DNA of 31,079 nt from positions 1-31,079 of the IMG/VR virus record IMGVR_UViG_3300030518_000026, one strand, 5' to 3'. Position numbers and translations under genes: made by a program. The DNA is from a virus. The notes under the pieces are model-generated. The model made no database searches, was not told the origin of the DNA, and worked only from the letters and a program-made list of their open reading frames with translations. Position 1 is the stretch's first letter. Each line of letters begins with the position of its first letter. Positions 1 through 5,771 of the stretch are shown here, piece by piece.

Positions 1-4
1 ATTG

Positions 5-142
5 TCAAACTCTCAATATCCACGATTGCATCCTCCGTATCGGCATGATCGCCGCTGCATGGCACCCGTGAGAATGCCATGCCGTAGTGATCACGAAATC
101 GACTTCCAATTGTCGAAATTCGCGCAGGGCGGTGGGGGTCAT
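5..142 (-). CDS. small hypothetical protein, end of leftward operon
   Basis: A 45-residue frame begins at an ATG whose last bases overlap the stop of the next gene upstream (ATGA arrangement), the same coupling used throughout this phage. The product (begins MTPTALREFRQLEV) has no motif I recognise. A second minus-strand frame starting at the ATG at 78-80 also stays open to the window edge and reads equally protein-like (it contains an acidic DTEDAIVD stretch), so either this tiny frame or a gene running off the left edge may be real. The call rests only on the start/stop overlap. Confidence 0.35.
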   Translation of the reverse strand: MTPTALREFRQLEVDFVITTAWHSHGCHAAAIMPIRRMQSWILRV

Positions 143-495
143 GCCGCGAGCTTCCCGAGCGCGTCTGCCAAAGCGGATATGGCCGGGTCATCATGCGGCT
201 CGCCGATGCGGTATCCAACATCGCACAGGCTATCATGGCGGGCCAGGATAGCGCGCCCGAGGTGGATAAGCTCGCTGGCGTTGGTAGTCTCCAGGACGGC
301 GACAAACAAGGCAATCGGCGATTCATCCTCACCGTAGGTCGCGATGGCGTGCGCCGCGTCCGCAACCGGGACGTGGCGATCATAAAAATCGCGCGCGACG
401 CCAAGCGTAACGCCCGGGCGAAGCGAGTGCAGGATTTTCCAATATTGCAAAAATTGACCGGGGATTTGCCAGTCAATGTCTCTGACAGTGCTCAT
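139..495 (-). CDS. hypothetical protein, 118 aa
   Basis: I do not recognise this protein. The start is the ATG at 493-495 (MSTVRDIDWQ), chosen because a GGAGG lies 5 nt before it; the longer frame to 540 adds 15 residues without a ribosome site and would run through a perfect hairpin. The product is mixed alpha-type sequence without membrane segments, signal peptide or cysteine motif. It is the penultimate leftward gene here, separated from the gene before it by a 63-nt gap with a stem-loop. An early-gene role is only a guess from its position in an operon with tRNAs and other small proteins. Confidence 0.7.
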   Translation of the reverse strand: MSTVRDIDWQIPGQFLQYWKILHSLRPGVTLGVARDFYDRHVPVADAAHAIATYGEDESPIALFVAVLETTNASELIHLGRAILARHDSLCDVGYRIGEPHDDPAISALADALGKLAA

Positions 496-525
496 ATCGT
501 CCTCCATCTGGCCCGATTGCCATGA

Positions 526-548
526 CACGGGACGCAGCACGTCCCGTG
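526..548. other. perfect 9-bp stem-loop between two leftward genes
   Basis: CACGGGACG (526-534) pairs perfectly with CGTCCCGTG (540-548) around a 5-nt loop. There is no T-run on either side, so it is not a standard intrinsic terminator. It sits in the leader of the 139..495 gene and may be an mRNA processing or stability element. Confidence 0.6.
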
Positions 549-558
549 CGCAAAGCGA

Positions 559-936
559 TCAAACAATCGCAAACCGCATCAGTTCATTCCGGGTTCGCGG
601 CTCAATTCGCTTGATTTGGCCGCGATCAATGAGCCGCGAAAGCGCCGTGCGGCACATTTCCTGATAGCGAGTGCCTCCGTTTTTGCGCGGAGCGTCCTCA
701 CCGCGCCGAATTGCGCAAACCCCATCGGCAATATCAATCAATGTGAGCGGCTCGGACGCGGACGCCAAAACCGCCATTACCTGGGTTGACGTGGTGCGGA
801 CGGCAACCGTGTGTCGGGTTGGAATGGGTGGGGCATCACCGGCCAGCGCGGCCATCGCAAGGGCCACGGATTGCCTGGCATTTGCGAGATCGTCCAACGC
901 ATTAACGAGCAAATTGGCAATTTCGACGTTCGACAT
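559..936 (-). CDS. small winged-helix-like protein, 125 aa
   Basis: The first about 30 residues are helical (MSNVEIANLLVNALDDLANARQ cut short here), and residues about 45-120 read like a winged-helix DNA-binding domain: a helix-rich part with TLIDIADGV, then a block with CRTALSRLIDRGQIKRI, the pattern of a recognition helix followed by a wing ending in a basic strand. That suggests a transcription or replication accessory factor, but the family is not identified. The start has GGAGAT 6 nt upstream. The gene begins only 15 nt after the CCA end of the Arg tRNA on the same strand, so tRNAs and gene are probably co-transcribed. Confidence 0.75.
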   Translation of the reverse strand: MSNVEIANLLVNALDDLANARQSVALAMAALAGDAPPIPTRHTVAVRTTSTQVMAVLASASEPLTLIDIADGVCAIRRGEDAPRKNGGTRYQEMCRTALSRLIDRGQIKRIEPRTRNELMRFAIV

Positions 937-951
937 TTAAATCTCCAAAAT

Positions 952-1028
952 TGGCGGACCCGGCAGGATTTGAACCTGCAACGCGCGAATTAGAATTTCG
1001 GTGCTCTATCCAATTGAGCTACGGGTCC
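952..1028 (-). tRNA. tRNA-Arg (anticodon UCU), CCA encoded
   Basis: Full cloverleaf on the minus strand: 7-bp acceptor stem GGACCCG/CGGGTCC, D arm GCTC/GAGC, anticodon loop ATTCTAA with TCT at 992-994, T arm GCAGG/CCTGC with TTCAAAT loop, discriminator G and a genome-encoded CCA at 952-954. The lowest anticodon-stem pair is C opposite C, the only blemish. It reads AGA, a codon usually rare in GC-rich proteobacteria. It lies 4 nt from a second tRNA and within a leftward operon. Confidence 0.95.
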
Positions 1029-1032
1029 GTGG

Positions 1033-1107
1033 TGGTGCGCCGGGCAGGATTCGAACCTACGGCCAAGCCGTTATGAGCGGCCCGCTCTACCGTTGAGCTA
1101 CCGGCGC
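1033..1107 (-). tRNA. tRNA with CAU anticodon, probably tRNA-Ile2 (AUA-reading)
   Basis: Full cloverleaf: acceptor GCGCCGG/CCGGCGC, D arm GCTC/GAGC, anticodon loop CTCATAA with CAT at 1073-1075, T arm GTAGG/CCTGC with TTCGAAT loop, discriminator A and encoded CCA at 1033-1035. A G1-C72 pair and no run of three G-C pairs in the anticodon stem argue against initiator Met. The anticodon arm and TGGCC variable loop resemble bacterial Ile2 (lysidine-modified CAU, reads AUA) as I recall it from E. coli better than elongator Met. The Ile2 reading is an inference and needs the host tRNAs for comparison. Confidence 0.9.
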
Positions 1108-1114
1108 GAAAATA

Positions 1115-1483
1115 TCAGCCGCCGCTCGTGCATCGCACTGTGGCGACCAGATCGCAATCCCGTCGCACCGCCTCAATCGTATCAGCGTCCTGGCCGTCCT
1201 GCACAATGCAAACGGTATCGCTGCCGTTGCCGTCTGCACGATAGACGAGATAGCCGGTTTCATTGCTGGCGAGGCTATGGACGGTCGCATAGGCGCGACC
1301 ATGCTCGCCAATCACGGCCTCATCCAGCCACCGCGCGGCCAAGATCGGGCCGTCACTGCCGGACAACTCCGATTGAGTCATCGGGAATCCCTCACTGGTG
1401 GAAATCGGCACGCGCGGCATGTCCGCTGTATCGCCGAAAATGTAGCCAGAGCAATTGTCAATCAGGATGTAGCGCATTTTCAT
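1115..1483 (-). CDS. hypothetical protein, 122 aa
   Basis: I do not recognise this protein. It begins MKMRYILIDNCSGYIFGD after a good GAGGAG ribosome site 4 nt upstream, and ends just 7 nt before the 5' end of the CAU tRNA. The sequence looks like a small soluble alpha/beta protein: an N-terminal strand, a middle helix (ILAARWLDEAVI) and repeated beta segments (AYATVHSL, TGYLVYRA, TVCIVQDG), which could be a compact regulatory or host-interaction protein. Four cysteines are present but not in a zinc-type spacing. Its place directly upstream of the tRNAs implies one leftward transcript. Confidence 0.75.
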   Translation of the reverse strand: MKMRYILIDNCSGYIFGDTADMPRVPISTSEGFPMTQSELSGSDGPILAARWLDEAVIGEHGRAYATVHSLASNETGYLVYRADGNGSDTVCIVQDGQDADTIEAVRRDCDLVATVRCTSGG

Positions 1484-1575
1484 ATCTCCTCAATGTGCGC
1501 TTGATTGCGCGATAGACCGCACTGGCGATCAGGACATCCCCCGCGCGAACGGGAGATGCGCCAAACCGTCAACGA

Positions 1576-2430
1576 TTAGGCTTTGAGACGCGCCATTTCC
1601 TCCGCAAGCGCAAACAGCGCCTGGTTGAGACGCACATTCGCGTCAATCCCGTTGATTTCCCGCGTGGTGGTGCGACGCAATGCATTATTCGCATCGCGCC
1701 CCATAGCAGACAGTCCTCCGCGCAAGGCGTTCTCTTGGATGCGGTTAAATGTCGTCCAGAGATCAGACGAGGCATCCTCGCGACGGCGCGCACGGAGAAG
1801 CTGATCAGCCTGGATAGGCGTCTCAACAACGCCTTCGCTATCCGCAAATCGCACGGTATGAGCGGCATTTGCCAGCGCGCGGCTTTCGTCGTGCGATAGC
1901 TGGATTTGCTGCCACTCTTCGGCCTGCCCGATGGCGCGCATGCTGTCATCGATGACGGTAAATGTGCCATCGATCACGCGACCCACAACGTCCCCCTTGT
2001 GCGGGATGGAAAGCGACCCACGCGCGCCAGCCGGTGCCACCATGCCATTAAGGCAGACAAGCCGCATCAAGCCCGCGTCCAGCTTATAGGCTGACGTGCC
2101 ATCATGCGCGTTGCGCAACACCACCTCGGCAAACGTCATCCCCAGCACGCGCACGCCGGTATCGTCCGCGCGGCGCAGCCGGATCATGTGTTTTGTAAAC
2201 TCGGCTTTGCCGGGGATGCGCGAACGTCCCTGAGAGACGCGCGTTACCTCAAAACCCTCGCGACGCAGCCCAGCGAGAACGTCCATCGTCGGGATATACG
2301 CGAATTTCTGCGAGCGGCTTTCGTGCGCGGTTTCCGCAAACACTGAGGGCGCGAAGTGGCGGATTTGCTCGTCCGTGAGGAACTGCGAGCCGTTGTTGAT
2401 ACGCGGGGAAATACGAGAGATGAACGACAT
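1576..2430 (-). CDS. DUF932-family phage/plasmid protein, 284 aa
   Basis: The sequence fits the DUF932 family, recurrent in phages and plasmids and of unknown biochemical role: an N-terminal SQFLTDEQIRHFAPSVFAE segment, a central beta-rich part with VLGMTFAEVVLRNAHDG and AGLMRLVCLNGMVA, then a helical C-terminus (DLWTTFNRIQENALRGG). In that family the LRLVCxNGM-type segment is characteristic. The start is the ATG at 2428-2430 because GGAGG is 6 nt upstream; the longer frame to 2526 would read back over a stem-loop and part of the previous gene. It is the largest gene of the leftward operon. DUF932 proteins are often abundant early proteins, which would fit, but no activity can be assigned. 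Confidence 0.85.
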   Translation of the reverse strand: MSFISRISPRINNGSQFLTDEQIRHFAPSVFAETAHESRSQKFAYIPTMDVLAGLRREGFEVTRVSQGRSRIPGKAEFTKHMIRLRRADDTGVRVLGMTFAEVVLRNAHDGTSAYKLDAGLMRLVCLNGMVAPAGARGSLSIPHKGDVVGRVIDGTFTVIDDSMRAIGQAEEWQQIQLSHDESRALANAAHTVRFADSEGVVETPIQADQLLRARRREDASSDLWTTFNRIQENALRGGLSAMGRDANNALRRTTTREINGIDANVRLNQALFALAEEMARLKA

Positions 2431-2470
2431 TTTAGCCTCCGTTGTGTTACCGATCCAAACGCTCGCCAAA

Positions 2471-2489
2471 CCTCCCGCAATACGGGAGG
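2471..2489. other. perfect 7-bp stem-loop upstream of the DUF932 gene
   Basis: CCTCCCG (2471-2477) and CGGGAGG (2483-2489) pair around CAATA. In the leftward transcript it is followed by TTTGG, too short a U-run for a convincing terminator, and it lies 41 nt upstream of the DUF932 start. Its arms contain CCUCC and GGAGG, so it could act as a weak attenuator or on translation. Confidence 0.6.
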
Positions 2490-2500
2490 AAGGGCCAGAG

Positions 2501-2707
2501 TTAGACAGCCTCGCGAGCACCTGCAAAACGAACGATCCCGTTCAATTGCGCGCGAATTGCGTTTAGCGATCCGACATTCGCCCAAGTCACATCATCGGGC
2601 GCTATGTTGAAATGATCGTCACATAGCGCGGAAAGCTCTTTCAGCATCTCCGCAATATCCGTGTTGTGCGCGATGAATGCAGCCAAGGCGCGGTTATTAT
2701 TTGTCAT
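2501..2707 (-). CDS. small hypothetical protein, 68 aa
   Basis: An unrecognised, mostly helical and slightly acidic protein (begins MTNNNRALAAFIAHNTD). The ATG has a GGAGG 8 nt upstream; that ribosome site sits inside the last codons of the small membrane-protein gene ahead of it, so the two are translationally linked. No transmembrane segment, cysteine motif or nucleotide-binding loop. It is one of the first genes of the leftward operon, where phages commonly place small host-takeover proteins, but that is inference from position only. Confidence 0.7.
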   Translation of the reverse strand: MTNNNRALAAFIAHNTDIAEMLKELSALCDDHFNIAPDDVTWANVGSLNAIRAQLNGIVRFAGAREAV

Positions 2708-2710
2708 GGA

Positions 2711-2860
2711 TCAGCCCTCCTTACGGGGGGCTTTAACGCGCGCCATGAACTCACGATGTTCGCGAGCGTTCAAAACATCAATAATGCACGACGCCACCCA
2801 CATGATGCCGAACAAAATTGCAGGGATTCCAATAACCGAAAAACAAACCAGCAATTCCAT
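2711..2860 (-). CDS. small single-pass membrane protein, 49 aa
   Basis: The frame from the ATG at 2858-2860 gives a 49-residue protein. Residues 3-28 are strongly hydrophobic (LLVCFSVIGIPAILFG, then MWVASCIIDV), one membrane-spanning helix, followed by a charged, basic tail ending RVKAPRKEG. A TAA in frame upstream leaves this ATG as the only ATG choice. The stop lies 3 nt before the next gene and the tail codons carry that gene's GGAGG. Its own ribosome site is weak. As the first gene of the leftward operon it could act on the host envelope or in superinfection exclusion; that role is a guess. Confidence 0.65.
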   Translation of the reverse strand: MELLVCFSVIGIPAILFGIMWVASCIIDVLNAREHREFMARVKAPRKEG

Positions 2861-2901
2861 GATACCCGCATCCGTTAGCGTCGGATGATCCCGACAACAC
2901 C

Positions 2902-2930
2902 GTTATGTCATCGGGGAACGGAAACCACAA
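2902..2930 (-). promoter_or_regulatory. candidate leftward promoter
   Basis: On the minus strand TTGTGG (2925-2930) is followed after 17 nt by CATAAC (2902-2907), a fair sigma70-type pair, about 35 nt upstream of the first leftward gene. It lies in the divergent region where transcription must start in both directions. Match quality is moderate. Confidence 0.3.
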
Positions 2931-3000
2931 GACGGAAAACATGCCAAACTGGAAAAATCTTACGGAAAAGATTACACGCGACGGATCATTAGGAGGATGA
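2905..3000 (+). CDS. possible leader peptide, 31 aa
   Basis: ATG at 2905 opens a frame of 31 codons ending in TGA at 2998-3000 (starts MSSGNGNHKTENMPNW); an internal ATG at 2941 would give 19 residues. The stop overlaps the AGGAGGATGAG ribosome site of the 3004 gene, so a ribosome finishing here would be placed at the next start. No clear ribosome site of its own. The same DNA carries repeated CGGAAA units, so the open frame may be incidental. Confidence 0.25.
   Translation: MSSGNGNHKTENMPNWKNLTEKITRDGSLGG
2918..2969 (+). repeat. direct CGGAAA-type repeats in the divergent region
   Basis: ACGGAAA occurs at 2918-2924, 2932-2938 and 2962-2968, with a degenerate CTGGAAAAA at 2949-2957 between the last two. 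Similar GACGGAAA copies occur in other gaps (3805, 4992, 5007, 5727, 14062, and reversed at 14700-14707). They could be operator or initiator-binding sites. Confidence 0.4.
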
Positions 3001-3003
3001 GGG

Positions 3004-3591
3004 ATGGGAGCGCCAGGACCGGCTCGCTGCTACGATGCCTTTGAGATCGACGGGCAGCGATACACATGGGCAGGCGATTACGCGCACACACGGCGCGATA
3101 ACAAAATTAGCATCATGGCGTCATGGCAAACGGATTGCCGGACGTGTGGGCAACCATTCCTTCTGCACCACCCGCAACGGCCCGCTCCGACCTATCCAGT
3201 GCGCAACTGCCCGCGATGCGTGATCAATAACCGCGCCGAGAAGGCTGCAACAGCACTTAACCCAGCAACCCCCAGCCAAACCAAACAGCCCGCCCAGCAC
3301 CCCGCAAAAGAGGCGAGAGAGGCATACCGCACGCAACCCACGGATCAAACATCCCGCGTTACGGAACAAGAGCAATCCCCCCCCATAAACACTCCCCACA
3401 ACCAGCACACTCTCAACACCACCACCACCATCACCACGCGCAACAACGCAAACGCAACAGCGAACGGGCAGGGTGAACCACGCACGGCGCTTTCGTCGCA
3501 CCAAACGCCGATCAACACCGCCTCGCAACCCAGCCCGGTTCAGCCACCAAACCCGGCAGCAACATCGCGTCGAGTGTTCACTGATCGATGA
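3004..3591 (+). CDS. zinc-ribbon protein with long low-complexity tail, 195 aa
   Basis: An AGGAGG 7 nt upstream supports the ATG at 3004. Residues 40-75 hold two CxxC pairs (C45/C48 and C69/C72), a zinc-ribbon arrangement with an aromatic-rich segment between them. From about residue 80 the protein is rich in Thr, Asn, Gln and Pro, with a run ITTRNNANATAN, and looks disordered. The DNA of the tail is strikingly rich in A and C on the coding strand (3360-3590). It is the first confident rightward gene, opposite the leftward operon. The function is unknown; DNA or RNA binding through the zinc site is the simplest guess. Confidence 0.65.
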   Translation: MGAPGPARCYDAFEIDGQRYTWAGDYAHTRRDNKISIMASWQTDCRTCGQPFLLHHPQRPAPTYPVRNCPRCVINNRAEKAATALNPATPSQTKQPAQHPAKEAREAYRTQPTDQTSRVTEQEQSPPINTPHNQHTLNTTTTITTRNNANATANGQGEPRTALSSHQTPINTASQPSPVQPPNPAATSRRVFTDR

Positions 3592-3859
3592 TATGCGCGA
3601 AAACTGGTCGCAATATCAACACGTTATCACAACACCACACGACCGTTTGGGCATTGCACGGAACGCCGGGGAGGGCGGGGAGGGGCCGTCCGGGCCGGTC
3701 TGAGCCGCATCTGCACAGCCGCGCACGCGCACATCGCGATGGGACGCCAGTTATGCGAGGGCGGGGGCGCACGTCCGTTTTTCCCCCAGAAAAAATCGCA
3801 ATCAGACGGAAAGGTTGTGGGTTATGGGGTGGGTTAGATATGGAAAGTGTTGTTTATGA

Positions 3860-3888
3860 TTGACAGAATGTTGTTTCCGCCGTAGCGA
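3860..3888 (+). promoter_or_regulatory. candidate promoter for the HTH gene
   Basis: A perfect TTGACA at 3860-3865 is followed after 17 nt by TAGCGA (3883-3888), a poor -10. The -10 lies inside the first operator-like repeat. A strong -35 with a weak, operator-covered -10 would fit a repressed or autoregulated promoter. Confidence 0.35.
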
Positions 3889-3927
3889 GTATCCGCTTTC
3901 GTAAACTATGGTAGCGAATACGCTATC
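3882..3927 (+). promoter_or_regulatory. operator-like repeat pair upstream of the HTH gene
   Basis: GTAGCGAGTATCCGCT at 3882-3897 and GTAGCGAATACGCTA at 3911-3925 share GTAGCGA-TA-CGCT, 29 nt apart. The second contains TAGCG-4 nt-CGCTA, a perfect inverted repeat. The spacing (just under three helical turns) and position 27 nt before a HTH gene suggest cooperative binding by that regulator. Confidence 0.5.
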
Positions 3928-3953
3928 AATGAGTTGTCAAAAAGGTTGTTTTT

Positions 3954-4211
3954 ATGAAGGGTTCGCGGGTTCGGAAGATTATGGATGACATGTCTATGAC
4001 GGCTTCGGGGTTTGCGGAGAAGTTGGGTTACACGCGCCAGGGTGTTGTTCAGTGGCGGACTGGTCGGAACCGCGTTCCTGATGATGTGAGTTTGTGGTTG
4101 GTTGCGTTGGAGGTTTGGCTTGCTGCGCATCCTTATCCGGTTCGTCGGGTTCGCGAGGATGCGGTGGCTGATGTGAAGCCTGCGCCGATTGATTTTGACG
4201 ATGATTTGTGA
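3954..4211 (+). CDS. HTH transcriptional regulator, 85 aa
   Basis: Residues about 15-55 form a helix-turn-helix of the XRE/Cro type: SASGFAEKLG-like first helix (here TASGFAEKLG), then YTRQGVVQWRTGRNRVPDD, where QGVVQWRTG is the usual recognition helix and turn. The rest is a short acidic tail ending IDFDDDL. The length fits a small phage repressor or Cro-like protein. The ribosome site is weak (AAAGG upstream). Paired GTAGCGA repeats lie directly upstream and are likely its operators. It precedes the kinase and nucleotidyltransferase genes by 12 nt, so it may control them. Regulation is inferred from position. Confidence 0.8.
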   Translation: MKGSRVRKIMDDMSMTASGFAEKLGYTRQGVVQWRTGRNRVPDDVSLWLVALEVWLAAHPYPVRRVREDAVADVKPAPIDFDDDL

Positions 4212-4223
4212 GGGAGAAGATTG

Positions 4224-4661
4224 GTGCGCGTGAAGGTTCTGATCATGGGCTTGAGCGGGACCGGCAAGACGACGCTTGCGGATAGCGCGGCCAAGGAGTT
4301 GCGCAAGCTGGGCGTGAAAGTAACGCGGGTGAACGGGGATAAGGTTCGCGCGGAGACGGGAAATAAGGATTTCACGCGCGAGGGCCGGTTGCGCCAAGCG
4401 AGCGATATGGCGGCGCGGTGTGACGTGGATGGTGTGGTAATTGCGGACTTCATTTGCCCGACTTGGGAGACGATGGCGGTATTTGAGGCGTCGCGTCCGT
4501 GCGATTTGATTGTGTGGATGGATACGCGCTCGTCATCTGGGTATGCGGACACGGACGCGATGTTCCAGTATCCGAAGGTTTACGATGCGCAGGTGATGTG
4601 GTTCTACGATAAGTTGGTGCCGGATTTGGTTGAGAGGATCACAATTCTTGTGGGACGATAA
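4224..4661 (+). CDS. APS-kinase-like P-loop kinase, 145 aa
   Basis: Residues 9-17 are a Walker A loop, GLSGTGKTT, with the GLSGxGK sequence characteristic of adenylylsulfate kinase. Further family features follow in order: VNGDKVRAE (compare LDGDxxR), KDFTREGRLRQASDMA (compare the FSxEDRxxNIRR helix) and VVIADFICPTWETM followed by CDLIVWMDT. In true APS kinases the third block is usually SPFRxxR; here it is CPTWETM, so the substrate may differ. At 145 residues it is shorter than cellular CysC. GTG at 4224 is preferred over TTG at 4221 because of the spacing to GGGAGA. It overlaps the next gene by 14 nt. APS kinases make PAPS, the sulfuryl donor. Confidence 0.8.
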   Translation: MRVKVLIMGLSGTGKTTLADSAAKELRKLGVKVTRVNGDKVRAETGNKDFTREGRLRQASDMAARCDVDGVVIADFICPTWETMAVFEASRPCDLIVWMDTRSSSGYADTDAMFQYPKVYDAQVMWFYDKLVPDLVERITILVGR

Positions 4662-4992
4662 GAATCCGACGGTTCAGATGATGGGGCGTTTTCAGCCTTG
4701 GCATGACGGCCACATGGCGTTGTTCCGGCGTGCGGTTGAAAAAACTGGTCAGGTTTGCGTGATGGTTCGCGATTGCGACGGCGACAACAATCCATTTCCG
4801 ACGACGGTTGTGGTTGATACGATCCATCGCGCGCTTGCAGATTATGTTGGTCGGTATCGGGTTGTTGTGGTTCCGAACATTGTTGATATCACATATGGCC
4901 GCGACGTGGGTTACACGATGACGCGGGAGCATTTAGGGGCGGAACTAGAGGCGATATCCGCCACCGCGATACGCCGCAAGATGTGCGAATAG
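4648..4992 (+). CDS. HxGH nucleotidyltransferase, 114 aa
   Basis: The motif GRFQPWHDGHMALF (from residue 13) is the nucleotide-binding HxGH signature of the cytidylyltransferase/NMN adenylyltransferase/ATP sulfurylase superfamily, and ISATAIRRKM near the C-terminus matches its second signature (ISxTxIR). These enzymes transfer an NMP from an NTP to a phosphate-bearing substrate. At 114 residues it is minimal. TTG at 4648 is preferred (GAGAGG 9 nt upstream); TTG at 4630 or ATG at 4678 are alternatives. The start lies inside the kinase gene, so the two are probably made together. The sequence looks closer to NMN/cytidylyl enzymes than to ATP sulfurylase, so the substrate is open. Confidence 0.75.
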   Translation: MWDDKNPTVQMMGRFQPWHDGHMALFRRAVEKTGQVCVMVRDCDGDNNPFPTTVVVDTIHRALADYVGRYRVVVVPNIVDITYGRDVGYTMTREHLGAELEAISATAIRRKMCE

Positions 4993-5019
4993 ACGGAAAA
5001 CATATTGACGGAAATCATG
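4992..5019 (+). repeat. tandem GACGGAAA repeats before the recombinase gene
   Basis: GACGGAAAACAT at 4992-5003 and GACGGAAATCAT at 5007-5018 differ at one base over 12, 15 nt apart. They overlap the candidate -35 and match copies in the 2918-2969 region and elsewhere. Confidence 0.45.
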
Positions 5020-5033
5020 TGACGTAGGATTAT
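5005..5033 (+). promoter_or_regulatory. candidate promoter of the recombinase gene
   Basis: TTGACG (5005-5010), 17-nt spacer, GATTAT (5028-5033): five of six and four of six consensus bases. A start near 5040 would give a very short leader ending in the GGGAGG ribosome site at 5046-5051. Confidence 0.4.
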
Positions 5034-5056
5034 TGAGCCTCGTTAGGGAGGTTCCG

Positions 5057-5728
5057 ATGATTGCATATTTCCGCGTGTCCACTAGTTCTCAGGGCCGTAG
5101 CGGTTTGGGGATTGAAGCCCAACGCGCCGCCGTGGATCGGTTTGCAGAGGCGCAAGGCGCGGAGATTTTCGCGGAGTATGTTGAGGTTGAGACGGGCAAG
5201 GGTTCGGATGCTTTGGACCGCCGCCCGCAACTCGCCGCCGCTCTTGCCCATGCGCGCCGTGCGAAGTGTTCTGTTGTGGTGGCGAAGCTGGATCGGCTTT
5301 CGCGTGATGTGCATTTCATTTCCGGGTTGATGGCGCATCGTGTTCCGTTTGTGGTTGCGGAGTTGGGGCCGGATGCCGATCCGTTCATGCTGCACATTTA
5401 TGCGGCGCTTGCGGAAAAAGAGCGCGCGTTGATTTCGGATCGGACGAAGCAAGCTCTTGCACAACGGCGTGCGCAGGGCGTGTTGCTCGGGAACCGGGCC
5501 AATCTTGCGGACGCTGGCAAGGTGGGTGCGGCGGCGAACCAGAACGCAGCGAGGGCGTTTGCATCCAACGTCATCCCAATTGTGCGGCAAATCGAAGCCA
5601 GTGGCGTGAGTGGGTATCACGGTATTGCGTCGGCTTTGAATGCGCGCGGCGTGAAAAGTTCTCGGGGAGGCGAGTGGCACGCAACAACGGTTCGCAATTT
5701 GATGATCCGTAACTATGGCGCTGTTTGA
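5057..5728 (+). CDS. serine recombinase (resolvase/invertase family), 223 aa
   Basis: The N-terminus [16 protein letters not shown] carries the catalytic serine (S8) in the YxRVST motif; [13 protein letters not shown] and [10 protein letters not shown] supply the conserved active-site Arg region, and [22 protein letters not shown] is the long E helix linking to the DNA-binding part. The C-terminal 80 residues (ending in [11 protein letters not shown]) include a recombinase-like [21 protein letters not shown] segment. The length fits small resolvases or DNA invertases rather than large integrases. The ATG at 5057 has GGGAGG 5 nt upstream, preferred to the 5033 start. Possible roles are integration, dimer resolution or inversion of fibre genes. 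Confidence 0.92.
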   Translation: MIAYFRVSTSSQGRSGLGIEAQRAAVDRFAEAQGAEIFAEYVEVETGKGSDALDRRPQLAAALAHARRAKCSVVVAKLDRLSRDVHFISGLMAHRVPFVVAELGPDADPFMLHIYAALAEKERALISDRTKQALAQRRAQGVLLGNRANLADAGKVGAAANQNAARAFASNVIPIVRQIEASGVSGYHGIASALNARGVKSSRGGEWHATTVRNLMIRNYGAV

Positions 5729-5771
5729 CGGAAAGGGTTAGAAACGGAAACCACTTACAAGGAGTTTCGGA

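Larger units (their letters stand above)
3592..3953. other. 362-nt intergenic region
   Basis: No convincing gene. A G-rich stretch (3664-3705) is followed by a GGGGG...CCCCC segment (3763-3787), a GACGGAAAGG copy at 3805-3814 and then the promoter/operator-like sites before the HTH gene. A frame at 3588-3863 overlaps the previous stop by ATGA but its composition (Arg/Gly/His-rich, no pattern) is not persuasive. Confidence 0.5.

Noticed and set aside
1484-1575. Protein-like minus-strand frame (contains VLIASAVYRAIKRTL) between two genes
   Set aside because: It follows a TGA and has no ATG, GTG or TTG before the protein-like part, so it cannot start on its own.
3588-3863. 91-aa frame in ATGA overlap with the zinc-ribbon gene
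   Set aside because: No structure-like pattern; rich in Arg, Gly and His from a G-rich stretch. Kept only as a note under the intergenic region.
5014-5024. ATG followed at once by TGA after a GACGGAAA copy
   Set aside because: A start-stop pair is possible but a chance ATGTGA is likelier; no supporting context.
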